From CAWCPR01 sp963797475 (GTDB taxonomy: Bacteria; Chloroflexota; Anaerolineae; Anaerolineales; UBA4823), in NCBI GenBank assembly GCA_963797475.1, contig CAWCPR010000001.1:310001-374000 (forward strand): 64,000 nt of DNA. Reading direction: 5' to 3'. This document shows positions 8,122-16,441 of this stretch, one piece after another. Position numbers and translations under genes: made by a program. Within the stretch, counting starts at the first letter, position 1; each line of letters opens with the position of its first letter. The notes beneath the pieces are model-generated. The model was not told the origin of the DNA and searched no databases. It saw only the letters and a program-made list of their open reading frames with translations.

Positions 8122-9534
8122 CTAGCTGGCAGCCAGTTGGGCGGCTTTTTCCACGGCCTCTTCGATCGTTCCGACCATCATAAAAGCCTGCTCGGGCAGG
8201 TCGTCGTGCTTGCCGTCCAGGATCTCTCGGAAGCCGCGCACCGTCTCTCGCAGCGGCACATAGCGCCCTTCCAGGCCGGTGAACTGCTGGGCGACGAACA
8301 TCGGCTGGGAGAAAAAGCGCTCGATCTTGCGCGCCCTGGATACGATCAGCTTGTCGTCTTCGCTCAGCTCGTCCACGCCCAGGATGGCGATGATATCTTG
8401 CAAGTCTTTGTAGCGCTGCAGCATACGCTGCACTTCGCGGGCGGTGGTGTAATGATCCTCTCCCACAATTGCTGGATCCAGGATGCGCGAAGTAGAAGCC
8501 AGCGGGTCCACAGCCGGGTAAATGCCTTTCTCGGAGATCGCCCGCTCGAGGGCAATCGTGGCATCCAGGTGGGTGAACGTCGTCACCGGGGCTGGATCGG
8601 AATAGTCGTCTGCGGGCACATACACAGCCTGCATGGAGGTGATCGAACCCAGGCGTGTGGAGGTGATGCGTTCTTGCAGCTCTCCCATCTCCGTCGCCAG
8701 GGTGGGCTGGTACCCGACCGCGGAGGGCATGCGTCCCAGCAGCGCCGAGACTTCAGAACCCGACATGCTAAAACGGAAGATATTATCGATGAAGAGCAGC
8801 ACGTCCCGGCCCTCGTCACGGAAGTATTCCGCCATGGAAAGGGCGGTCAAGGCTACTCGCAGGCGCACGCCGGAAGGCTCGTTCATCTGCCCGTAGACCA
8901 TTACGGTGTCTTTCATCACGCCTGATTTAAGCATTTCACGGTAGAGCTGGGTGCCTTCCCGCGTGCGTTCGCCAACCCCGGCGAACACTGAATTGCCCTG
9001 GTGAACCGTGGCGATGGAGCGGATCAGCTCCATGATGATGACGGTTTTGCCAACGCCAGCGCCGCCGAAAACCCCGGTTTTTCCGCCTTTGGTGAAGGGC
9101 GCAACCAGGTCGATGACTTTCAATCCCGTTTCGAACACATCTACCCGCGTGGATTGTTCCGAAAATGCCGGCGCCAGGCGGTGAATGGGATAGCGTAGCT
9201 TGACGTCCACGGGGCCTTTACGGTCGACCGGCTCACCCAAAACATTAAACACCCGTCCTAAGGTTTCCTCACCCACCGGCACAAGGATTGGGGCGCCGGT
9301 CGCATGAGCAGGGCGGCCGCGCTGCAATCCATCAGTCGAATCCATCGCCACCGTACGGACCCAGTTGTTCCCAAGGTGCTTTTCCACCTCCAGCACCAGT
9401 GGAGTACTATTTTCGCGCTCCACTTCCACCGCTTCGTAAATCTCAGGCAGATGCTCGCTGGGGAATTCTACGTCAACCACACCACCCAAAACCTGGACAA
9501 CTCGCCCGGCCCATTTTCCATCTCGATTCGCCAT
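8122..9534 (-). CDS. atpD: F-type ATP synthase beta subunit
   Basis: 470 residues from the ATG at 9534, which has GGAGG close upstream; the frame extends to 9660 but that would overlap atpG and add 42 unrelated residues. The P-loop GGAGVGKT is near 155-162, and the lever sequence appears as DELSEDD near 385. This is the catalytic subunit of the F1 head. The gene sits between atpG and atpC in the usual order. Confidence 0.97.
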   Translation of the reverse strand: MANRDGKWAGRVVQVLGGVVDVEFPSEHLPEIYEAVEVERENSTPLVLEVEKHLGNNWVRTVAMDSTDGLQRGRPAHATGAPILVPVGEETLGRVFNVLGEPVDRKGPVDVKLRYPIHRLAPAFSEQSTRVDVFETGLKVIDLVAPFTKGGKTGVFGGAGVGKTVIIMELIRSIATVHQGNSVFAGVGERTREGTQLYREMLKSGVMKDTVMVYGQMNEPSGVRLRVALTALSMAEYFRDEGRDVLLFIDNIFRFSMSGSEVSALLGRMPSAVGYQPTLATEMGELQERITSTRLGSITSMQAVYVPADDYSDPAPVTTFTHLDATIALERAISEKGIYPAVDPLASTSRILDPAIVGEDHYTTAREVQRMLQRYKDLQDIIAILGVDELSEDDKLIVSRARKIERFFSQPMFVAQQFTGLEGRYVPLRETVRGFREILDGKHDDLPEQAFMMVGTIEEAVEKAAQLAAS

Positions 9535-9574
9535 TCTCGCCTCCAAACCAAATTCCCGATTCGTTAAAAGATGC

Positions 9575-10468
9575 TCAACCGCGGGTTTGCGCCTCTGCGC
9601 CGCCCACGATGTCCAATATTTCGCTGGTAATATTCTGTTGGCGGACCTTGTTGTATTCAAGCTGCAAGTCGTCAGCCAGGTTGGAAGCGCTGTCGGTTGC
9701 GTTTTTCATCGCCACCATTCGGGCTGCGTGCTCGCTCGCCAACGATTTCAGGATGGCCTGGTACACCTGCAAGGCAGTGAAGCGCGGCACAATCTCGTCC
9801 AGGATTGCCGTCTGGTCCGGCTCGTAGATATAAGCTGCATGCGGCCCGCTGTGCGCCTGGCCGAATTCCTGCACTCGGCCTTCTCCTTCTCCCACCTCGA
9901 GCGGAAGCAGCTTCTTCATCGTCGCATCCTGGCGGACCATGTTGATAAAGTCTGTATAGACCAGATAAACTTCATCCGCCTGTCCCAACAGGTACTCTTC
10001 GACCGCGATGCGCCCGATGGCAGATACATCCGAAAATGCAGGCGCCGCCGGCAGGTTGCTAAACTCGGCGAAGACGTTCATCCGCCGGCGCATTAGCATA
10101 TCGCGACCCTTACGACCCACGGCGACATACCGCACCTGAACAGGGTAATTGCGAAAATGCTGGGTGGCGAAGCGGAAGATATTGGTGGTGAAGGGGCCCG
10201 CCAGGCCGCGGTCCCCGGTGACTAACAACACCAGCACACTGCGCACCGCTCCGTGGCGGGTCAGCAGGGGATGCAGGTTCTCCCGTCCGGGCTGCCCGGC
10301 GATATGGGTGAGCACCTGCCAGGCTTTGGTTGCGTAAGGCCGGGTGTTCATCAATGCCTGGGTGGCCTTACGCACCTTAGTAGCGCTCACGGCTTGCAGT
10401 GCACGGGTCACCTGGGCGATATTTTTTATGCTCCGGATCCGGAGCTGAACTTCGCGTGCATTTGCCAT
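9575..10468 (-). CDS. atpG: F-type ATP synthase gamma subunit
   Basis: 297 residues. The N-terminal helix RIRSIKNIAQVTRALQAVSA (about 11-30) and the C-terminal helix with AARMVAMKNATDSA form the antiparallel coiled-coil shaft of the rotor. VTGDRGLAGPFTTN in the middle matches the conserved GDRGL(C/A)G motif. It lies between atpA and atpD. Confidence 0.96.
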   Translation of the reverse strand: MANAREVQLRIRSIKNIAQVTRALQAVSATKVRKATQALMNTRPYATKAWQVLTHIAGQPGRENLHPLLTRHGAVRSVLVLLVTGDRGLAGPFTTNIFRFATQHFRNYPVQVRYVAVGRKGRDMLMRRRMNVFAEFSNLPAAPAFSDVSAIGRIAVEEYLLGQADEVYLVYTDFINMVRQDATMKKLLPLEVGEGEGRVQEFGQAHSGPHAAYIYEPDQTAILDEIVPRFTALQVYQAILKSLASEHAARMVAMKNATDSASNLADDLQLEYNKVRQQNITSEILDIVGGAEAQTRG

Positions 10469-10504
10469 CGCTCAATCCATTCCAATCCGCGGTCTTACGA
10501 CGGA

Positions 10505-12169
10505 TTAAACCTGCCAGGTGCTGCCGTAGTCTTCCAAAGCGGCGCGCAGCTTTTCACGAGTTTCGTCGCTGATGCGTTTCTTATCGGCGATATCCCTTCC
10601 AATCTCCGGATAAGAGGTTTCCATAAAGCGCAGCAGCCCGGTTTCCCAGGAGCGCATTTGATCCAACGGGACCTGATCCGCGAACCCCTGGGTGCCGGCA
10701 AAAATGACCAACACCTGGTTGGCGAGCGACATGGGTTCGTATTGAGGTTGTTTGAGGATCTCCTGCAAGTGCAGGCCGCGGTTTAACTGGGACTGGGTGG
10801 ACTTATCCAGGTCGGAGCTAAACTGGGCGAAGGCCGCCAGCTCGCGAAACGAGGCCATGTCCAGGCGCAAGCGCCCGGCAACCTGCTTCATTGCCCGGGT
10901 CTGGGCGTCGCCGCCTACCCGCGAGACCGAAATGCCTACGTTCACAGCCGGGCGGATGCCGGCGTAGAACAGGTTGTTTTCCAGGTAGATTTGCCCGTCG
11001 GTGATCGATATGACGTTTGTTGGAACGTAAGCAGAAACGTCCCCCAGCAGGGTCTCGATAATCGGCAGGGCGGTCAGCGAGCCGCCAGAGCCGCGCACCT
11101 TGACGACTTTATGTGCATCCGGCTCCTTCAGCGCCTGCAGGGCCTGCTCGGCGTTATGCGCTGCCAACGGCCCATCATAGACCGCACCATCCATGCTGTC
11201 CTTTTCAGCGGCCTGCTCTTCTTTATGATCTTTGGATACGATGACAAAACGATCCGCAACCCGGGCGGCGCGCTCGAGCAAACGCGAGTGCAGGTAGAAA
11301 AGGTCGCCGGGGTAAGCCTCGCGCCCAGGCGGGCGGCGCAGCAGCAAAGAGACCTGGCGATATGCCCAGGCGTGCTTGGAAAGGTCATCGTAAACCACCA
11401 GGGCGTCCCGGCCGGTCTCCATGAATTCCTCACCCATGGAGCAGCCGGCGTATGGAGCGATGTACTGCAAGGCCGCCGGCTCATCCGCGGCAGCCACGAC
11501 GACGGTGGTAAATTCCATCGCTCCGTAGCGTTCCAGGACAGCGACTGAACGGGCGATCTGGGCTTTCTTTTGCCCGATCGCTACGTAAATACAGAGCAGA
11601 TCTTTTCCTTTTTGATTGATGATCGTATCAATAGCAATCGCCGATTTTCCTGTTTGGCGATCCCCAATGATCAGCTCGCGCTGCCCACGCCCGATTGGGA
11701 TCATCGAGTCAATCGCTTTTAATCCGGTTTGAACGGGTGAATCGACGTCCTTGCGCGAGACGACGCCTGGGGCGATCCGCTCAATCGGCCGGTAATGATC
11801 GAATTTCACCGGTCCTTTTCCATCGATAGGCTGGCCCAGAGCATTGACCACTCGTCCAATTAACCCTTCGCCAACCGGAACTGAAGCAATCCGCCCGGTA
11901 GAGCGGACGGCCATCCCTTCTTCGATTTCGGCGTACTCACCCATAATAATGATGCCGACGTTATCCCGTTCGAGATTGAAGGCGATCCCCAAGACGCCAT
12001 TTGCGAATTCAACCAGCTCCTGGGCGCGCACATCCGCCAGTCCGCTGGCGCGGGCGATGCCGTCTCCGTCCTCAATGACGTAGCCGATATCCCGAATGCC
12101 CATCTCCGGCTCGAACGATTCGATTTGTTTCTTCAGGTCGGCGGTAATTTGACTGATTAAGTCGGACAT
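10505..12169 (-). CDS. atpA: F-type ATP synthase alpha subunit with an insertion
   Basis: 554 residues from the ATG at 12169 (GGAGG upstream); an earlier start at 12208 is not supported. The nucleotide site GDRQTGKS is at 169-176. Typical alpha subunits have about 500-510 residues. The extra length is mostly an insertion at about 307-360, between LLERAARVAD and GSGGSLTALPI, rich in charged residues (KDHKEEQAAEKD). In related proteins these two blocks are nearly adjacent. No atpH (delta) gene precedes it; proC does, 107 bp upstream. Confidence 0.95.
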   Translation of the reverse strand: MSDLISQITADLKKQIESFEPEMGIRDIGYVIEDGDGIARASGLADVRAQELVEFANGVLGIAFNLERDNVGIIIMGEYAEIEEGMAVRSTGRIASVPVGEGLIGRVVNALGQPIDGKGPVKFDHYRPIERIAPGVVSRKDVDSPVQTGLKAIDSMIPIGRGQRELIIGDRQTGKSAIAIDTIINQKGKDLLCIYVAIGQKKAQIARSVAVLERYGAMEFTTVVVAAADEPAALQYIAPYAGCSMGEEFMETGRDALVVYDDLSKHAWAYRQVSLLLRRPPGREAYPGDLFYLHSRLLERAARVADRFVIVSKDHKEEQAAEKDSMDGAVYDGPLAAHNAEQALQALKEPDAHKVVKVRGSGGSLTALPIIETLLGDVSAYVPTNVISITDGQIYLENNLFYAGIRPAVNVGISVSRVGGDAQTRAMKQVAGRLRLDMASFRELAAFAQFSSDLDKSTQSQLNRGLHLQEILKQPQYEPMSLANQVLVIFAGTQGFADQVPLDQMRSWETGLLRFMETSYPEIGRDIADKKRISDETREKLRAALEDYGSTWQV

Positions 12170-12275
12170 TTTGCCTCCACACCTTTGATCTTCAATTGAA
12201 ATTAACAATCGCGAAAAAAATGATACCTGAAAGCGCTTATCTTGTCCAGTTATTCACAAAAAGACCCAATTACGG

Positions 12276-13142
12276 TTAGACTTCACCATTTAACCCGGTC
12301 TTATCGGGTGAATGGCTTTTCCCACCTCGGCCCAGCTCAATGGATCGCTCGTAAGCAGCCCATATCGCCCGCGAAATGGCGGTTCGGAAGCCGGCTTTCT
12401 CCAGGTAATACAGCGCAGCCGCGGAGGTCCCGCCAGGAGAGGTCACCTGGTTGCGCAAGCGAGCCAGATGCACCGGGTCGCCGCGTGTTTGGTAATAATC
12501 TACCGAGCCGCGCACGGTTTGCGCGACCAGCTCCTCGGCGATGCGGCGCGGGAATCCGAGATGCACCCCGGCATCCACCATCGCCTCCATGAAGAGGAAG
12601 ACGTAAGCCGGGCCTGTGCCGGACAACGCCGTCGCCATATCCAGGTAATTTTCTTCTTCGACAAAAATCTCCACTCCCAGGGCCCCAAGGATTCGGCGGG
12701 CCATCTCGTGTTGTTCCGGAGAGACGCCTTCGGCCTCAGTCCAAACGGTTATCCCCTCGCCGATTTGGGCCGGCGTATTGGGCATGGAGCGCACGACCAG
12801 GTTGTGATTCAAGCCTGCAATGATTTTATCAATAGAAGCGCCTGCAACGATCGATAATATCAGCGCGGAAGGTTTCAGTTTCCCCTCCAACCCCTCCAGG
12901 ACCCGTTCCAGGCGCTGCGGTTTGACCGAGAGCACGACGACATCTGCATCACAGGCGGCTTCGGCGTTGTCGGTGTAGACGGCGATCCCGTACCCGGCTT
13001 TCAACTGTTCCATCCGCTCCAGGCGCGGCCCGGCGGCAGCCAGCGATCCCGGCTGGGCGACTTCCTGGCGGATTAACCCGGCGATCATGGCCTCGGCCAT
13101 GACGCCCGGACCAATAAAGGCGATCTTGCGAGAGTCAAACAA
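12276..13142 (-). CDS. proC: Pyrroline-5-carboxylate reductase
   Basis: 288 residues. The NADP-binding start KIAFIGPGVMAEAMIAGL is at about 6-23. The ProC signature region includes ALSGTGPAYVFLFMEAMVDA and the end QVTSPGGTSAAAL. The enzyme makes proline from pyrroline-5-carboxylate with NAD(P)H. It lies between ruvA and atpA on the same strand and may be read through from yebC. Confidence 0.94.
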   Translation of the reverse strand: MFDSRKIAFIGPGVMAEAMIAGLIRQEVAQPGSLAAAGPRLERMEQLKAGYGIAVYTDNAEAACDADVVVLSVKPQRLERVLEGLEGKLKPSALILSIVAGASIDKIIAGLNHNLVVRSMPNTPAQIGEGITVWTEAEGVSPEQHEMARRILGALGVEIFVEEENYLDMATALSGTGPAYVFLFMEAMVDAGVHLGFPRRIAEELVAQTVRGSVDYYQTRGDPVHLARLRNQVTSPGGTSAAALYYLEKAGFRTAISRAIWAAYERSIELGRGGKSHSPDKTGLNGEV

Positions 13143-13172
13143 GAATTCTTCCTCCCTACGATGAGCTATCTC

Positions 13173-13751
13173 TCAGGTTGAAAAATATTGCAGGGCCAGG
13201 CGCAGGCGAATCTCCACATCCTGGGGCGTATCGCGAGGGATAGACTGCAGAGCCGCCTGGGCTTCCACCACGCTGTAACCCAGGGCAGCCAGGGCATCCA
13301 TCACTTCGCCATCCGCATCACTGAACATCGAAACCGGCTCCAGGCCAATCTCCGGGGTGATCCGGTCTTGAAGCTGCAGCAGGATCTTTTGAGCGGTCTT
13401 TTTGCCCACCCCAGGGACCCGGCTGAAGATCTCCGCTTGTTCGTGAAAAACCGCCCGCCGGATGGCATCCGGGGAAAGCACCGAAAGCACAGCCAGCGCC
13501 AGGCGCGGGCCAACGCCGTTCACGGTCAACAAAAGGTCGAAAAAATCGCGCCCCTCGCGGGTTTCAAACCCGTAGAGAGTCAGCGAATCCTCGCGCACGA
13601 CCAGGTGTGTAAACAGGAAGATGATTTCTCCGCGGCGGGCATGGTCCTTCACCGTGACGGGTACAAATACCTGCAGCCCAACGCCCCCAATCTCCAGGAC
13701 CAGGCTGTCGGCGTTCACTTCCTGGATGCGCCCGTTAAGACTGGCGATCAT
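13173..13751 (-). CDS. ruvA: Holliday junction helicase subunit RuvA
   Basis: 192 residues. An N-terminal OB fold (1-64, starting MIASLNGRIQ), two helix-hairpin-helix motifs (VNGVGPRLALAVLS and VPGVGKKTAQKILL) and a small C-terminal domain (about 145-192, ALAALGYS) are all present. RuvA binds the four-way junction and loads RuvB. RuvB is not in the window. Confidence 0.95.
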   Translation of the reverse strand: MIASLNGRIQEVNADSLVLEIGGVGLQVFVPVTVKDHARRGEIIFLFTHLVVREDSLTLYGFETREGRDFFDLLLTVNGVGPRLALAVLSVLSPDAIRRAVFHEQAEIFSRVPGVGKKTAQKILLQLQDRITPEIGLEPVSMFSDADGEVMDALAALGYSVVEAQAALQSIPRDTPQDVEIRLRLALQYFST

Positions 13752-13765
13752 CCCTTCTCCTCAAA

Positions 13766-13855
13766 AGGTCAGGATGCTATCCTGACCTGATTGACCCATT
13801 TGGAACACGCTATTCGCAGGTCAGGATTCTCTCCTGACGGAATCGCCCATTCAGA
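13766..13855. repeat. Two 52-bp tandem hairpin units between ruvA and ruvC
   Basis: Each unit opens with AGGTCAGGAT (13766 and 13818). In unit one this pairs perfectly with ATCCTGACCT (13779-13788, 3-base loop). In unit two GTCAGGA (13820-13826) pairs with TCCTGAC (13832-13838). Both units then carry a CCCATT-N-GAAAC-like tail. This is a short dispersed-repeat type element with no coding content. Confidence 0.55.
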
Positions 13856-13881
13856 AACCCTGGCTGCCCGAATCCGGGCGC

Positions 13882-14376
13882 CTAGGCATTGTACAGATTT
13901 CGCACGCGATAGCTGTGCAGGTGGCAAATTGCGACTGCCAGCGCGTCGGCAGCGTCGTCCGGAGAAGGGATGGCCTGCAGGCCGAGCAAGGCTCGCACCA
14001 TCTCCTGTACCTGGCGTTTGCCGGCCCCTCCATACCCGACAACAGCTTGCTTTACCTCCAGGGGCGTGTATTCATCCACTTCCAACCCCGCTTGAGCCAG
14101 CGCAAGGATAGCGATGCCGCGCGCTTGTCCAACGCTGATCGCAGTGGTTACATTGCGTTGAAAAAACAACTTCTCCACCGCAGCGCTTTCTGGACGATGG
14201 AGAAGGATTAATTCTGACAGCCGCTGGTACAATTCTAACAGCCGCAGGGGCATGGACTGGTCAGGCGAGGTGATTACCGCGCCGAAATCCACGACCTCCA
14301 GGCTTCCGTCCGCGTCCTCGCGCACTAAACCATAACCTGTAGTCGCCGTTCCCGGATCAATACCGATCGCCAGCAT
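13882..14376 (-). CDS. ruvC: Holliday junction resolvase RuvC
   Basis: 164 residues. The first catalytic acid is Asp7 in AIGIDPGTATTGYGL, the second is in AAVEKLFFQRN, and the last pair is in SPDDAADALAVAICH. The enzyme cuts Holliday junctions symmetrically. It follows yebC by 5 bp, the usual yebC-ruvC-ruvA order. Confidence 0.95.
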   Translation of the reverse strand: MLAIGIDPGTATTGYGLVREDADGSLEVVDFGAVITSPDQSMPLRLLELYQRLSELILLHRPESAAVEKLFFQRNVTTAISVGQARGIAILALAQAGLEVDEYTPLEVKQAVVGYGGAGKRQVQEMVRALLGLQAIPSPDDAADALAVAICHLHSYRVRNLYNA

Positions 14377-14381
14377 CCTGG

Positions 14382-15137
14382 CTAAGCCTCTTCCAATTGA
14401 GCCAGCACTTCTTCAGGAATGCTCATCGTCGAGTAGACATCCTGCACGTCATCCAGCTCTTCCAATGTCTCGATGAGCCTCAGGACAGAAAGCGTGTCTT
14501 CCGCGCTGAGCTCGACTTCGTTGTTGGGGAAATAACGCAGCTCGGCTTCCTCGGGCCTGACGGCGGCGGCTTGCAAACGGTCGCTGATCTCTTTGAAGGC
14601 TTCCACCGGACCAATGATCTCGATGGTATCCTCGTCGAACGTGACATCGTCGGCGCCAGCCTCGACCGCCAGCTCGAAGATCGCGTCCCTATCCTGGCCT
14701 TCGGCCGGGAATGAAAAATAGGAATGGCGGGTGAACTGCCAGGAAACCGAGCCGGCCTCCGCCATGCTTCCGCCCGCCCGGTTGAGCACGTGGCGAATAT
14801 CGGCCACGACACGGTTGCGGTTATCGGTCACGCACGAGATCAGCAAGGCAATACCATGGGGGGCATATCCTTCATAAACAACTTCTTCGATTTGAACACC
14901 GTCCTTGTTTTCCCCGGTGCCACGCTTGATGGCGCGTTCGATATTATCTTTCGGCATATTCTGCGCCCGAGCGCGCTCGATGGCATACTGCAAACGCAAA
15001 TTCGAGTTTGGGTCGCCCCCGCCCTCGCGGGCCGCGATCACAATCTCGCGCGCCAAACGGGTGAATACCTGGCCCCGTTTGGCGTCTGCGGCGCCTTTCT
15101 TGCGCCGTATGGTCGCCCAGTGTGAATGTCCAGACAT
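14382..15137 (-). CDS. yebC: YebC/PmpR-family protein
   Basis: 251 residues, standard size. The start SGHSHWATIRRKKGAADAKR is diagnostic. YebC-type proteins bind DNA or help ribosomes at difficult stretches such as polyproline; which role applies here is not known. It leads the ruvC-ruvA-proC-atp run and has AGGAG just before the ATG. Confidence 0.95.
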   Translation of the reverse strand: MSGHSHWATIRRKKGAADAKRGQVFTRLAREIVIAAREGGGDPNSNLRLQYAIERARAQNMPKDNIERAIKRGTGENKDGVQIEEVVYEGYAPHGIALLISCVTDNRNRVVADIRHVLNRAGGSMAEAGSVSWQFTRHSYFSFPAEGQDRDAIFELAVEAGADDVTFDEDTIEIIGPVEAFKEISDRLQAAAVRPEEAELRYFPNNEVELSAEDTLSVLRLIETLEELDDVQDVYSTMSIPEEVLAQLEEA

Positions 15138-15364
15138 AGGGTTCTCTCCTGCTAAGAATTATCGCCTTTCTTGAGTGGCTGAATTATACCATGCCGCCCC
15201 CCCGGCGGCTTGAACGGCTTTTCTTTCTCCAGGCTTGATGAATTTGTGGAGATTGCGGCAGAGCGAGCGTAGGCCTCGCCAGACTCCCAACGCTCAAAAC
15301 GCCCGACCCCTCGGCAGCTTCCAGGCGAAGGTGTATCGATCGTCTATCTGATGACATTTGACAC

Positions 15365-15394
15365 TTGAACCCCAGCTCTTGATTCTGTTATGCT
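15365..15394 (+). promoter_or_regulatory. Sigma-70-like promoter of a candidate small RNA
   Basis: TTGAAC (15365-15370) and TATGCT (15389-15394) are 18 bases apart. The next gene start is 268 bases downstream and a hairpin ends the unit at 15485, so a short transcript is predicted. Confidence 0.4.
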
Positions 15395-15400
15395 GAATTC

Positions 15401-15490
15401 ACCTCGCTCAAGTAGAATTGATTGCCCAGGGGGGCAGCCACTGGCAAATCTTTCAACCGCCCTCCCCTGTGGCAGGAGGGCGGTTCACTC
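15401..15490 (+). ncRNA. Candidate small RNA ending in a strong hairpin
   Basis: The stretch 15138-15661 has no gene. Within it a predicted promoter is followed by about 55 bases with two small hairpins (a GCCC/GGGC pair and GCCACTGGC) and then an 11-bp perfect stem, AACCGCCCTCC (15455-15465) with GGAGGGCGGTT (15475-15485). No T-run follows, which weakens the terminator reading. The sequence fits no RNA family I recognise. It could also be the leader of the diguanylate cyclase gene. Confidence 0.3.
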
Positions 15491-15599
15491 CTACAGGCGC
15501 AGCACGGCTCTCCTGGCGGCGCAAGATCAGCAACCTTCCAACTTTGTAAGAACTGATGATTGACTACCCGATTTAGCTGAATTTCAGCGCGCTTTCTTT

Positions 15600-15605
15600 T
15601 ATAAT
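15600..15605 (+). promoter_or_regulatory. -10 box of the diguanylate cyclase gene
   Basis: Perfect TATAAT, 57 bases before the GTG start. The -35 region is poor (CTGAAT at 17 bases). Confidence 0.4.
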
Positions 15606-15661
15606 GGGAGATGGATTAAGGAAAACTTAACATCCTGTTTTGAATCTCAGGAGCTTAACGG

Positions 15662-16423
15662 GTGAACTACTCTAACACTTCGACCACCAACCTGCTACGC
15701 GACCTGTTTAAGCAGTTGGGATTGGTAAAATCGATATTTCTGGTAACCGGTTTATCGATCCTGGTATCGATAACGATCACCGCGACGGTGACAACGATCG
15801 TGTATGGAGATTTCGGGCTGGCTGCCCTGGCGATCGCCATTGTCGTCCCGTCAGCCCTGGCGCCCACCTTTGGCTACTTCACTCTGAAAGTCCTGTTCCA
15901 ATTGTATAAGACAGAAGAACGCCTGCACACGTTGGCGATCACCGACGATTTAACGGGAGTCTTCAACCGGCGACATTTTCTTAAATTGGCCCAAGAACAG
16001 ATCGAACAGGTCATCCTGGGAGCGCCGATCTTTTCGATCATCCTTTTTGACATCGATAATTTCAAGCATGTCAACGATACTTACGGGCATTCTGCCGGCG
16101 ACCAGGCGCTGCGCTACTTAAGCAAGGCCTGCCTGAACAACACCCGCAAGACAGATATCTTCGCCCGCTTCGGCGGCGAGGAGTTTATCATCATGCTGCC
16201 AAACACCAACCAACACGAAGCGGGAGAATTTGCCGAGCGCATCCGCACCCTGCTCGAAGGGATGCGCGTGCCTTATAACGGGATCGAGTTCGGTCTGACA
16301 ATCAGCGCTGGCGTCGCAAGCTCCAGGCCGGAATATCTGGATTTAGATGATCTCCTCTTGAACGCCGATAACGCCTTATACCAGGCCAAAGAGCTGGGGA
16401 AAAATCGCACGGTCGTATTCTAG
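15662..16423 (+). CDS. Membrane diguanylate cyclase (GGDEF)
   Basis: 253 residues from a GTG start with CAGGAG at 15648-15653. Two membrane helices (about 20-46 and 50-80) precede a complete GGDEF domain. The active-site motif is GGEEF (171-175) and the inhibitory site RxxD is RKTD (162-165), five residues before it, so product inhibition by c-di-GMP is likely. No separate sensor domain is seen; the membrane part may be the sensor. It converges with the inositol-phosphate synthase gene, ending 18 bp from its stop. Confidence 0.92.
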   Translation: MNYSNTSTTNLLRDLFKQLGLVKSIFLVTGLSILVSITITATVTTIVYGDFGLAALAIAIVVPSALAPTFGYFTLKVLFQLYKTEERLHTLAITDDLTGVFNRRHFLKLAQEQIEQVILGAPIFSIILFDIDNFKHVNDTYGHSAGDQALRYLSKACLNNTRKTDIFARFGGEEFIIMLPNTNQHEAGEFAERIRTLLEGMRVPYNGIEFGLTISAGVASSRPEYLDLDDLLLNADNALYQAKELGKNRTVVF

Positions 16424-16441
16424 CCCAGGCGAAACTTCAAA

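Noticed and set aside
9535..9660. Extended start of atpD
   Set aside because: The extra 42 residues overlap atpG and lack similarity to beta subunits; the ATG at 9534 has the ribosome site.
15401..15490. c-di-GMP riboswitch ahead of the diguanylate cyclase gene
   Set aside because: The conserved GEMM core sequence is not visible.
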